Of a stretch of 64,000 bases of DNA, positions 35,274 to 43,663 are shown one piece after another. The DNA lies in contig JACJJN010000003.1 of NCBI GenBank assembly GCA_016899975.1, positions 62,001-126,000 of the forward strand. The letters are read 5' to 3'. A model generated the notes under the pieces. The model ran no database searches. It was given only the letters and a program-made list of their open reading frames with translations, and was not told the origin of the DNA. The position numbers were made by a program, and so were the translations under genes. Every line of letters starts with the position of its first letter. Position 1 is the first letter of the stretch. The DNA comes from Lacrimispora saccharolytica. GTDB taxonomy: Bacteria > Bacillota > Clostridia > Lachnospirales > Lachnospiraceae.

Positions 35274-37024
35274 TACTCTTCACCTGCCTTCTCATCAAAA
35301 TCTCCGCCGCCCTGTGTCTGAGATTCATAAACCTCACGGTAAATCTCATTGTTCTTCAACAGGTTCTCCGGCGTGTCAAACGCATCAATACGTCCTTCAT
35401 TCATAACGATCACGCGGTCCGCATGCTCCACACTGGAGATACGCTGCGCAATGATCAGTTTCGTTGTATTCGGGATTTCCTCAGCGAACGCTTTTCTGAT
35501 CTTTGCGTCGGTAGCGGTATCTACGGCGCTTGTGCTGTCGTCCAGGATCAGGACTTTCGGTTTCTTCAAAAGCGCCCGGGCGATACAAAGCCTCTGCTTC
35601 TGACCTCCGGAAACATTGCTTCCGCCCTGTTCAATATGAGTATTGTAGCCATCCGGCATTCTCTCAATAAACTCATCCGCACAGGCAAGACGGCAGGCAC
35701 GGCGGCACTCTTCCTCCGTCGCGTTTTTGTCTCCCCAGCGGAGGTTGTCCAGGATACTTCCGGAAAACAGGACATTCTTCTGCAGCACGACCGCCACTTC
35801 ATTACGAAGCACTTCCATATCGTAGCTTCTGACATCCTTTCCGCCTACCTGGATACTTCCGGCAGTTACATCATAAAGACGGCTGATCAGGTTGACCAGA
35901 CTGGTTTTGGCGCTACCGGTTCCTCCGATGATACCGATCGTCTCACCGGAACGTATGGACAGGTTGATATCCTTGAGCACCGGCTCTTTGCCGTCTTTCT
36001 TATAAGCAAAATCCACATGATCGAAAACGATGCTTCCATCCGCAACTTCCATCACCGGATGTTCCGGATTGGAAAGATCGCTCTTCTCATTGAGCACTTC
36101 CGCCACACGTCTTGCACTGGCGATACTCATGGTAACCATAACAAATACCATCGACAGCATCATCAGACTCATCAGGATATTCATACAGTAAGCAAGAAGG
36201 CTCATCAGCTCTCCCGTGGTCATGGAGGTGCCGACGATCATCTTCGCACCCAGCCAGCTGATCAGCAGGATACATCCGTATACAGTAAACTGCATCAGCG
36301 GTGCGTTGAAGCTGAGATTTTTCTCCGCTTTCACGAAGATCTTGTAAATATTCTGGCTCGCTTTATGGAACTTATCTGTCTCATAGTCTTCCCGCACATA
36401 AGCCTTTACCACGCGGATCGCAGACACGTTTTCCTGTACGGAAGCGTTCAGCTCATCGTACTTCGGAAATGCCTGCTGGAAATACTTGGTTGCGTTGTTC
36501 ATGATCAGGAACAGGCAGATTCCAAGGATAATAACCGCGATCAGGTAAATACTGGCAAGCCTTGCATTGATCGCAAACGCCATGACCATCGCACAGATCA
36601 TGCTCGCCGGCGCTCTCATACACATACGCAGGAGCATCTGATAAGCATTCTGCAGGTTGGTCACATCTGTCGTCAGACGGGTTACCAGTCCGGCTGTACT
36701 GAACTTATCAATATTAGAGAAGGAGTAATTCTGAATATTGACGAACATCGCCTCTCTCAGATTTCTGGCAAATCCTGTCGACGCTCTTGCGCCGAATTTT
36801 CCTCCCATCATACCTGCAAACAGACCAACAGCTGCCGCCGCAACCATCCAGGCGCCAACTGTATAAATATGCTGCATATTGCCCGCTTCAACACCGTCAT
36901 CGATAATGGACGCCATCAAAAGCGGAATGACCGTCTCCATAATTACTTCCAGGATCATGAAAATCGGTGTCAGGATGGAGGCTTTTTTGAACTCTTTTAC
37001 CTGTGCCCCCAGGACTTTCAACAT
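35273..37024 (-). CDS. ABC exporter, fused membrane and ATPase domains, first subunit
   Basis: This 583-residue protein starts at 37024, behind GGGAGAGAAG. Upstream in-frame sequence to 37213 lacks a convincing ribosome site and is not counted. Six membrane segments are followed by Walker A GGTGSAKTSLVNLI (Ala in place of Gly in GKT-proximal GSGKT), the signature NVSGGQKQRLCIARA and Walker B VLILDDSTSAVD, where the usual catalytic Glu is Asp. This degenerate site next to a canonical one in the partner is the known asymmetry of heterodimeric exporters such as LmrCD and TM287/288. Confidence 0.92.
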   Translation of the reverse strand: MLKVLGAQVKEFKKASILTPIFMILEVIMETVIPLLMASIIDDGVEAGNMQHIYTVGAWMVAAAAVGLFAGMMGGKFGARASTGFARNLREAMFVNIQNYSFSNIDKFSTAGLVTRLTTDVTNLQNAYQMLLRMCMRAPASMICAMVMAFAINARLASIYLIAVIILGICLFLIMNNATKYFQQAFPKYDELNASVQENVSAIRVVKAYVREDYETDKFHKASQNIYKIFVKAEKNLSFNAPLMQFTVYGCILLISWLGAKMIVGTSMTTGELMSLLAYCMNILMSLMMLSMVFVMVTMSIASARRVAEVLNEKSDLSNPEHPVMEVADGSIVFDHVDFAYKKDGKEPVLKDINLSIRSGETIGIIGGTGSAKTSLVNLISRLYDVTAGSIQVGGKDVRSYDMEVLRNEVAVVLQKNVLFSGSILDNLRWGDKNATEEECRRACRLACADEFIERMPDGYNTHIEQGGSNVSGGQKQRLCIARALLKKPKVLILDDSTSAVDTATDAKIRKAFAEEIPNTTKLIIAQRISSVEHADRVIVMNEGRIDAFDTPENLLKNNEIYREVYESQTQGGGDFDEKAGEE

Positions 37025-37198
37025 ATGTACTTCTCTCCCTTCTTTTCTTGATTTTCTGCTGCCGTTTCCTGCAAAAATGCCCGTGAACAACAGCTTTTTC
37101 CGCAGCGCTCCCATTGGCGGGCTGCAGCTTTTCTTTTTCATAAATCTATGGTAACATTCCATTTTTTTATTGTAAAGTGATTTTTCAGTGAAAAATTG

Positions 37199-37227
37199 GC
37201 AACAGTTCAGCAAGGCTGAACTGTTAC
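37199..37227. repeat. Family 2 minimal palindrome
   Basis: GCAACAGTTCAGC pairs with GCTGAACTGTTAC around AAG. The sequence equals one end of the compound family 2 element. It lies in the divergent region between the ABC exporter and the first TraX gene. Confidence 0.75.
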
Positions 37228-37315
37228 AAAAATTGACTTGCCGGCAGGGAATTATTATAATGATTTTTATGACAGGATCTTTTGATATCCTGAACAGAAA
37301 AGGATGTGTATAATT

Positions 37316-38089
37316 ATGAATTATTTACGAAAAAGCGGACTATCCGGAAGCTCACTGAAAATCATCGCGCTGATTTCCATGCTGATCGATCATACCGGCG
37401 CTGTTCTTGTTCTGCAGATGATCCGGCACCTGGGCGGCACCACCTCCATGACCCTGGAAGCTTATCAGGCTTTTATGTCCGAATATTCCTGGCTGGTCTC
37501 ACTGTATGATATCATGCGGCTGGTGGGCCGCCTGGCGTTTCCGTTGTTCTGCTTTCTTTTGGTGGAAGGATTTCTCCATACCCGTCATCTGAGCCGATAT
37601 ATCCGGAACCTGGGAATTTTCGCCCTGATTTCCGAACCATGTTTCGATCTGGCTCTGCACAACTGTCTGCTGGAATTTTCCTCACAAAATGTATTCTTCA
37701 CTTTATTTCTCGGAATTCTGACCCTTTACGGAATCCGTCAGATTGAAGAACGGCTCCCAAACCTGCAGAATACCATCGCCCTGATTCTGAAACTTGCCGT
37801 GATCGCCGTGGGATGCCTGCTGGCACTCTGGCTGAAAACGGATTATGACGCCTATGGAATCCTCTGCATCAGCCTGATGTATCTGTTTCGGGCGCATCGG
37901 GAACTTTCTTTCGGCGCAGGCTGCGTTCCTCTGGTCTTCCTTTCCAGCTCACAGTTTTTCTCCTTCCTGGGACTTCCGCTGATCTGGGCATACAACGGAA
38001 AACGGGGGCTTTCCCTGAAATATATATTTTACGCCTTCTATCCGGTGCATCTGCTCCTCCTTCACCTGATCACCATTCTGATCATTTGA
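37316..38089 (+). CDS. TraX family membrane protein
   Basis: This 257-residue polytopic protein matches the TraX family (named after the F-plasmid pilin acetylase). It begins with KIIALISMLIDHTGAVL, in which the conserved MxxDHxG signature is intact, and contains GRLAFPLFCFLLVEGFLHTRH and a final YNGKRGLSLKYIFYAFYPVHLLLL. AGGATG lies before the ATG at 37316. It is probably an acyltransferase-like membrane protein of unknown substrate. A paralogue follows 120 nt downstream. Confidence 0.85.
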   Translation: MNYLRKSGLSGSSLKIIALISMLIDHTGAVLVLQMIRHLGGTTSMTLEAYQAFMSEYSWLVSLYDIMRLVGRLAFPLFCFLLVEGFLHTRHLSRYIRNLGIFALISEPCFDLALHNCLLEFSSQNVFFTLFLGILTLYGIRQIEERLPNLQNTIALILKLAVIAVGCLLALWLKTDYDAYGILCISLMYLFRAHRELSFGAGCVPLVFLSSSQFFSFLGLPLIWAYNGKRGLSLKYIFYAFYPVHLLLLHLITILII

Positions 38090-38211
38090 AGGAAGGAACT
38101 GTAACAAAAGACGAAAATTCCCGTCTGAAATCGTGAAAAAAGACAGATTGACACCTATGTTCAGATTTCCTATAATTTTCTATAAAATATTTGTCAGCGA
38201 GGAACAAAACT

Positions 38212-39030
38212 ATGAACTACACAAAAACCCGGCAAGATGACTCAAAAAAGAAACTGTCCGGAAGCACGATCAAAATCATCGCCATCATCGCAATGGTGAT
38301 CGGCATCGCCGCAACCGCAATCTGTGACAGGATGCTGCTGCGGAACGGCATGGCCGATATCGGAAACGATCAGGAAGCCTACCAGGCTTTCATGGATGTC
38401 AACGGGACTCTGTTCACTGCAGATTTTATTCTTCAGATGATCGGATCTCTGGCATTTCCACTGTTCTGCTTTCTTCTGGTCGAAGGATTCATGCACTCCA
38501 GCAGCCTGAAAAAATACGCTGCCAGCCTGGGAATCCTGGCGGTTGTATCCGAAATTCCTTTTGACCTGGTCTATAGCGGCACGGTATTCAATCCCAGCCG
38601 GCAGAACGCAGTCTTTGCACTGCTGCTGGGACTTGGCACACTGATATTTCTGGAAAAAGCTGAAACTTCCCTGTCACAGTCTTCCTTGTGGATACAGTCC
38701 ACAGCCAAAGTACTGATCGCGGCTGCCGCCTGTATACTGGCGGTATTCCTCCGACTGGACTACGGAATCTTCGGTCCGCTGATCATTGTCATCCTGTACA
38801 GCCTCAGAAACCGTCAGGTCTTCGGAATGGCACTGGCATGCTTTCTGATGTCCACCACATCAGTCATGCTCGGATTTCTCTGCTTTCTGGATATCATTCC
38901 TGTGATATTCTACAACGGTGAACGCGGAATCCAGAAAAAATACATCTTCTACGCCGTATACCCAGTGATCCTGATCCTGATCTATCTGATCGTTCTTCTC
39001 ATGGGCCTCGGCAGCGTACAAATCTTGTAG
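38212..39030 (+). CDS. TraX family membrane protein, paralogue
   Basis: This 272-residue protein is similar over its full length to the previous gene (GSLAFPLFCFLLVEGFMHSSS, YNGERGIQKKYIFYAVYPVIL). In the N-terminal signature the conserved Asp-His of the first copy is replaced: KIIAIIAMVIGIAATAI. If that pair is needed for activity, this copy may be inactive or changed in function. The ATG at 38212 follows GCGAGGAA. A tandem duplication followed by divergence is the simplest reading. Confidence 0.82.
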   Translation: MNYTKTRQDDSKKKLSGSTIKIIAIIAMVIGIAATAICDRMLLRNGMADIGNDQEAYQAFMDVNGTLFTADFILQMIGSLAFPLFCFLLVEGFMHSSSLKKYAASLGILAVVSEIPFDLVYSGTVFNPSRQNAVFALLLGLGTLIFLEKAETSLSQSSLWIQSTAKVLIAAAACILAVFLRLDYGIFGPLIIVILYSLRNRQVFGMALACFLMSTTSVMLGFLCFLDIIPVIFYNGERGIQKKYIFYAVYPVILILIYLIVLLMGLGSVQIL

Positions 39031-39088
39031 AAAAAGCATAACAGCCCGTACCAAAAAGTACCGCAGCTACACCTACCGCCCGACAAAC

Positions 39089-39171
39089 CCAGAAATCCGC
39101 GTCAGGATCTGCCTGGGAGGGGTGGGTTCTGCGGGCATTTGGAAGACCGGATCCTGCGGCGGATTTCGTCC
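39089..39171 (+). repeat. Short member of family 1 long-hairpin element, copy d
   Basis: The 83-bp sequence has the family 1 ends CCAGAAA and TTTCGTCC; the arms GAAATCCGC/GCGGATTTC and AGGATC/GGATCC pair. The internal stems of the long copies are absent. Its right end directly abuts the glgB stop codon, between two convergent genes. Confidence 0.65.
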
Positions 39172-41148
39172 CTAAAATGTAAATACAGCTACGCCGAATG
39201 CCGGCAGTTCATACGCAAGCCGATACGGCTGTCCGTCACATTCTCCTTTTTTGCTCCGGTAAACTTTCTGGCGGTCCACAGAGGCTCCGCCATATTTTTC
39301 ATCATCGCTGTCCAGAATCAGCCGGTACTGTTTCAGCTTCGGCACCCCGCACATATAATCCGGACGCGCCACCGGAGTAAAGTTGCAGACAAACAGAAGA
39401 TTATTCCTTCCGGTCGGCGACCAGCGGATAAAACTGAAGATGCTTCGATCCCCGTCATCCGCGTTGACCCACTGGAATCCTTCATATCCTTTATCATTGG
39501 CATACAGCGCCGGATATTTCGTATACATGTGAAGCAGATCTTTTACATATTCCTGTAAATGCCGGTGGTTATCTTCCTCCAGCAGATACCAGTCCAGTTC
39601 TCTTTCCTCACTCCATTCCCGGAGCTGCCCGAAATCCTGTCCCATAAACAGCAATTTCTTGCCCGGATGTCCGAACATAAAGGCATATCCCGCCTTCAGG
39701 TTCTGAAATTTCTCTTCCGGATATCCCGGCATCTTATTGATCATCGAACACTTCAGATGTACGACTTCGTCGTGAGAAAGCACCAGAATATAATTCTCTG
39801 CAAAGGCGTACGTCATCGAGAAGGTCATCTTGTTATGGTTGTATTTTCTGAAGTACGGATCCAGTTTCATGTAATCCAGAAAATCATGCATCCATCCCAT
39901 ATTCCATTTCAGCGAGAAGCCAAGTCCATCTTCCTCCACTTTTCCGGTCACCTTCGGCCATGCAGTAGACTCCTCCGCGATCATCACGGCGCCTTTGTTT
40001 CTTCCAAGAACCAGAGAGTTCAGGTGTTTAAAGAACTCAATCGCCTCCAGATTCTGATTTCCGCCGTATTTGTTCGGCACCCACTGGCCATCCTGTTTTC
40101 CGTAATCCAGATACAGCATGGATGCCACCGCATCCACGCGAAGACCATCCACATGGTATTCCTCAATCCAGTACAGGGCATTGGCAAGCATGAAATTCTT
40201 CACTTCATTCTTTCCATAGTTGAAGATCTTGGTTCCCCAGTCCGGATGCTCGCCCTGCCGCGGATCAGCATATTCGTACAGAGCCTCGCCGTCGAATTCC
40301 GCCAGTCCATGAGCATCTTTCGGGAAGTGTGCCGGTACCCAGTCGAGGATGACGCCGATCTTGTGTTTGTGGAGATAGTCCACCAGATATTTGAATTCTT
40401 TCGGCGTTCCATAGCGGGAAGTTGGCGCATAATATCCCGTTACCTGATATCCCCAGGAACCATCAAAAGGATGCTCCGCAATACCCATCAGCTCTACATG
40501 AGTATACCCCATCTCCTTGACATAGTCGGTCAGCGCATGAGCAAACTGAACATAATTGTAAAAACCTTCCGGATTCGACTCTGACCACGGATGCTTCATC
40601 CAGGAACCCGGATGCACCTCATAGACTGTCATCGCTGAAGTCTTCGGATCAAAGCTTTTCCGTTTCTCCATCCAGCTGTCGTCGCCCCATTTATACCCAT
40701 CGATCCGGGCGACTCTGGAAGCGGTTCCCGGACGTTTTTCAGATGCAAAGGCGTAGGGATCCGCCTTGTATACCAGGCTTCCGCTCCGGGTTTTGATGCA
40801 GTATTTATACAGCGCGCCTTCCGTCACGCCCGGAATAAACAGTTCGTAAACTCCCCCCTCACCGGTCCGTTCCATTCGGTGCACACCCGGCGTCCAGTTA
40901 TTAAAATCTCCTACCACAGAAACATCGCTGGCATGCGGCGCCCAAACAGTAAACCACGTGCCCGCTTTTCCGTCCACCCGGTCCGGATGCGCGCCCATCT
41001 TCCAGAAGATCTCATAATGTGTCGCCTGCCCGAACAGATACTGATCCAGATCAGAAAAACGGAATTTCTTTTCTTCCGCTGCCGGGCTTCCGGTGTTTTT
41101 TTTCTTCACAGACTTTCTTTCTGACGCTTTCTTTCTTGTTTCTCCCAT
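39172..41148 (-). CDS. glgB: 1,4-alpha-glucan branching enzyme
   Basis: This 658-residue GH13 enzyme introduces alpha-1,6 branches into glycogen. An N-terminal CBM48 domain (GTWFTVWAPHASDVSVVGDFNNW) precedes the barrel, with DWVPAHFPKDAHGLAEFDG, the nucleophile Asp in DGLRVDAVASMLYLDYG, acid/base Glu in MIAEESTAWPKV and LSHDEVVHLKCSM. The first 30 residues are Lys-rich and poorly conserved. It lies 80 nt after the GH13 gene and probably shares its promoter. The stop is flush with repeat copy d. Confidence 0.96.
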   Translation of the reverse strand: MGETRKKASERKSVKKKNTGSPAAEEKKFRFSDLDQYLFGQATHYEIFWKMGAHPDRVDGKAGTWFTVWAPHASDVSVVGDFNNWTPGVHRMERTGEGGVYELFIPGVTEGALYKYCIKTRSGSLVYKADPYAFASEKRPGTASRVARIDGYKWGDDSWMEKRKSFDPKTSAMTVYEVHPGSWMKHPWSESNPEGFYNYVQFAHALTDYVKEMGYTHVELMGIAEHPFDGSWGYQVTGYYAPTSRYGTPKEFKYLVDYLHKHKIGVILDWVPAHFPKDAHGLAEFDGEALYEYADPRQGEHPDWGTKIFNYGKNEVKNFMLANALYWIEEYHVDGLRVDAVASMLYLDYGKQDGQWVPNKYGGNQNLEAIEFFKHLNSLVLGRNKGAVMIAEESTAWPKVTGKVEEDGLGFSLKWNMGWMHDFLDYMKLDPYFRKYNHNKMTFSMTYAFAENYILVLSHDEVVHLKCSMINKMPGYPEEKFQNLKAGYAFMFGHPGKKLLFMGQDFGQLREWSEERELDWYLLEEDNHRHLQEYVKDLLHMYTKYPALYANDKGYEGFQWVNADDGDRSIFSFIRWSPTGRNNLLFVCNFTPVARPDYMCGVPKLKQYRLILDSDDEKYGGASVDRQKVYRSKKGECDGQPYRLAYELPAFGVAVFTF

Positions 41149-41191
41149 AATACTCTCTCCTTATCCCTTCTTTATTCCCTGGGAATCAATC

Positions 41192-41219
41192 GTAACAGTC
41201 CAGTCGGCTGAACGGTTAC
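41192..41219. repeat. Family 2 minimal palindrome
   Basis: GTAACAGTCCAG pairs with CTGAACGGTTAC, with one mismatch. It lies in the 80-nt gap between the GH13 gene and glgB. Confidence 0.65.
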
Positions 41220-41228
41220 CATAATTTT

Positions 41229-42584
41229 TCAAACACGCTCCAGCAACACGCATCCGCATGCCGGAAGCTTTACTGCCACTCTGCCGTTTTCCACCGGCGC
41301 TTCTTCTTTCGTCAAAACATTCGTATAAGTAAATGCTCCCTCCACCGGAATCTGCACTTCCGTCTCCTGTGGATCATTGTTCACCGCAGCCAGCAGATAG
41401 TCCGAATCCGTGTACCGGCAGAAAGCATATTGGCGGTTGGTCAGAAGAAGTTCCTGATATCTTCCTTCCGTACATGCCGGATGTTTCTTACGGATCTTTG
41501 AGATCTGCCGGATCCACTCTGCCAGTTCCGGATGGGGAGCCTCTTTTTCCAGTTCCTTCAGGGACAGCGCCGGACGCAGAGGCGCATCATTTCCTCCCTC
41601 TTTCCTTCCGCTGATCCCAAACTCGGAGCCGTAGTACACAGAAGGAATGCCCGGCAGGAAATACAGAAGCGCATGCACCGGGATCAGACATGCCTGATCC
41701 TGAAGCTTCGACGCAATCCTGTCCACATCATGATTGTCCACAAAGCTGTACAGCTTCATTCCACGGTAAATTCCGCCATTTTCATCAAACTCCCTCCGGA
41801 TCGTGTGGGCAATCTCAAAGTAATTGTGATCGTTGTGCCCCGAATACAGACCTTTGTGCAGTTCATAGTTGGTGACACTGTGAAGCATCTTCTGTCCATC
41901 CTGGATATAACGGCTGTAATCTCCATGGATCACCTCGCCCATCAGCCAGAAGTCTTCTTTTTTTCTTCCGGTTCTGGCGCGCATCTGCTCCATGAAGCCG
42001 AAATCCAGACAGTCCGCGCAGTCCAGGCGGATGCCGTCAATATCAAATTCATCGATCCAGAAATCGATCACATCCAGCAAATAATCCCGGACTTCCTGAT
42101 TCTGGAGATTCAGGTTTACCAGTTCAAAACAATTCCTCCATGCCTCGTAGGAAAATCCGTCATTGTAACAGGTATTTCCTCCAAACCAGATTCCCTTGTA
42201 CCATCCGCAGTAACGGGAACCTTCTCTCTTTTCCTGAATATCCCGGAAAGCAAAAAACTCTCTTCCCGTATGATTGAACACGCCGTCCACAACGACCTTT
42301 ACACCCAGTTCATGGGCACGGGCAACGAATTTCCTGAAATCTTCGTTGTCTCCAAGCCGCCGGTCCACTGTCCGGTAATCCCTGGTATCGTATCCATGGG
42401 TGGTGGACTCGAACAGCGGTCCGATATAAACCGCAGTAAATCCCAGATCCGCCGCATGCTCCAGCCATTCGGTCAGAACATCAAACCGATGGGTCACTTC
42501 CTCCTGTTCATTTCGTGCGGGCGCGCCGCAAAGTCCGATTGGGTAAATATGATAAAATTCCGCTGCCTCATACCATGGTGCCAT
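41229..42584 (-). CDS. GH13 alpha-amylase family protein
   Basis: This 451-residue enzyme has the four GH13 regions: DGVFNHTGREF, GIRLDCADCLDFGF (nucleophile Asp), MGEVIHGDY (acid/base Glu) and FVDNHDVDRIAS. It lacks a signal peptide and is short, resembling intracellular maltodextrin-acting enzymes and cyclomaltodextrinase-like glucosidases without an N-terminal extra domain. It lies 20 nt after the TetR gene and before glgB, so it probably works in intracellular alpha-glucan turnover. Exact product is unknown. Confidence 0.9.
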   Translation of the reverse strand: MAPWYEAAEFYHIYPIGLCGAPARNEQEEVTHRFDVLTEWLEHAADLGFTAVYIGPLFESTTHGYDTRDYRTVDRRLGDNEDFRKFVARAHELGVKVVVDGVFNHTGREFFAFRDIQEKREGSRYCGWYKGIWFGGNTCYNDGFSYEAWRNCFELVNLNLQNQEVRDYLLDVIDFWIDEFDIDGIRLDCADCLDFGFMEQMRARTGRKKEDFWLMGEVIHGDYSRYIQDGQKMLHSVTNYELHKGLYSGHNDHNYFEIAHTIRREFDENGGIYRGMKLYSFVDNHDVDRIASKLQDQACLIPVHALLYFLPGIPSVYYGSEFGISGRKEGGNDAPLRPALSLKELEKEAPHPELAEWIRQISKIRKKHPACTEGRYQELLLTNRQYAFCRYTDSDYLLAAVNNDPQETEVQIPVEGAFTYTNVLTKEEAPVENGRVAVKLPACGCVLLERV

Positions 42585-42604
42585 TTGTTTAAAACCTCCT
42601 GCTG

Positions 42605-43186
42605 TTAAGAATAAATTCCATACATAAACTGATGCACGATCTCATATACTTCCTGATCCGTGATCGTAAGATTGGACAGATCATCCATATCTTTTGCCTC
42701 AAGCATCAGATAATGATTGAGCATACCCGAAAATCCTACTGCAAACTGCCTCTGCCGTCCGCGCATATTTCCAAGTTCCTGGCTGGCATGCTCAAATATC
42801 TCCACGAAGATCCGATAATACCGTTCAATCAGAGGATATACCGTCTGAAACCCCTCGCTCTTTCTTCCGGAATAAAACAGCGCGAGCATCAGCAGATAAA
42901 ACTCCGGTTCTGCGGATGCTCCATTTAAAAAAATCCTCGCCGCATGATACAGCTTATCCTGGATCTTTTCCGGCGCATCCTTCACTTTTTCCATCTGTGT
43001 TTCCAGCCTTGAAAATTGCTCTTCCAGAAGACAAGACAGCAAACCCTGCTTGCTTCCGAAATAATAATACAGAGTGGGCTTTGTCACCCCTGCTGCATCC
43101 ACGATCTGCTGTACGCCCACCGCGTCATATCCTTTTTCATAAAACAACGTCAGAGCGCTGTCCAGTATTGCCTGTCGGTTATCCAT
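42605..43186 (-). CDS. TetR/AcrR-family regulator heading the GH13-glgB operon
   Basis: This 193-residue protein has a classical N-terminal helix-turn-helix: AILDSALTLFYEKGYDAVGVQQIVDAAGVTKPTLYYYFGSKQGLL. The rest is an all-helical ligand domain. It is the first gene of a likely three-gene operon with GH13 and glgB. A perfect operator-like palindrome lies between the -35 and -10 of the promoter at 43423-43451, consistent with autoregulation. A family 2 repeat sits in the leader between promoter and gene. Confidence 0.88.
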   Translation of the reverse strand: MDNRQAILDSALTLFYEKGYDAVGVQQIVDAAGVTKPTLYYYFGSKQGLLSCLLEEQFSRLETQMEKVKDAPEKIQDKLYHAARIFLNGASAEPEFYLLMLALFYSGRKSEGFQTVYPLIERYYRIFVEIFEHASQELGNMRGRQRQFAVGFSGMLNHYLMLEAKDMDDLSNLTITDQEVYEIVHQFMYGIYS

Positions 43187-43235
43187 TGTCCATCTCCTTG
43201 CTGCTCAGATTTCCTGCTCTGCTGTCATTCAAACA

Positions 43236-43369
43236 GTAACAATTCAGCCCTGCTGAACCGTTACATGCAAAATCCATTGAAAATCGCCTTCGGCGATAGG
43301 ATTTTGCACTCCTGAATCACGTTCTTACGGTCTGCGCAGCATATGCGCAGACCTGGGCTGAACTGTAAC
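43236..43369 (-). repeat. Family 2 compound palindromic element, copy 2 (inverted)
   Basis: Reverse-orientation copy of the 17036 element, from GTAACAATTCAGC to GCTGAACTGTAAC, with both internal stems preserved. It occupies most of the untranslated leader between the TetR promoter and its ATG at 43186. Confidence 0.88.
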
Positions 43370-43422
43370 TTCAAATATCACTGTCAGAAATCCTTCGTGA
43401 ACTTCAGCTTTTCTTTTTGTAT

Positions 43423-43451
43423 ATTATACCAATCGGTATAGAAGAAGTCAA
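43423..43451 (-). promoter_or_regulatory. Promoter with TetR-type operator in the spacer
   Basis: On the minus strand, TTGACT (43451-43446), 17 nt and TATAAT (43428-43423) form a near-consensus promoter. The 16-bp palindrome TATACC-GATT-GGTATA at 43440-43425 overlaps the spacer and the -10. This is the classical position for a TetR-family operator and points to repression by the adjacent TetR protein. Confidence 0.8.
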
Positions 43452-43510
43452 TAAACATTTTGTGTCGAGCTTAGTATTTTTATACGATTTACACAAAGAA
43501 ACCCAGTGAC

Positions 43511-43564
43511 ATTCAGTACATCGAAAAAAATGGCTAGCTATTTATTTTTCGATGTACTGAATGC
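43511..43564. repeat. 54-bp palindrome with TTTTTCGATG arms, family 4
   Basis: CATTCAGTACATCGAAAAA pairs with TTTTTCGATGTACTGAATG, and the centre contains GGCTAGC. It lies upstream of the TetR promoter region, between it and the wall hydrolase terminator. The 32813-32859 palindrome shares the CATCGAAAAA core. Confidence 0.75.
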
Positions 43565-43575
43565 ATTCCCAAAAA

Positions 43576-43617
43576 CAAAACCCCCACATAGAACTTTCCT
43601 TGTCCTATGTGAGGGTC
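43576..43617 (-). terminator. Terminator of the NlpC/P60 gene
   Basis: On the minus strand, CCCTCACATAG pairs with CTATGTGGGGG and is followed by TTTTGTTTTT. It lies about 45 nt after the stop at 43660. Confidence 0.8.
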
Positions 43618-43640
43618 TCATATCAGCTATAAAAGATTTT

Positions 43641-43663
43641 ATTCCCGCGGGTTTTTGACTTAA
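43641..43663. repeat. Trace of the family 3 element (ends only)
   Basis: TTTTATTCCCGCGGG directly joined to TTTTTGAC has both ends of the ~130-nt element found at 53567-53698, without its interior. It overlaps the last codons of the wall hydrolase gene region. Confidence 0.4.

Noticed and set aside
33276-35321. A 681-codon frame on the plus strand
   Set aside because: It is the antisense shadow of the ABC exporter and includes the end of a repeat; the composition is not that of a real protein.
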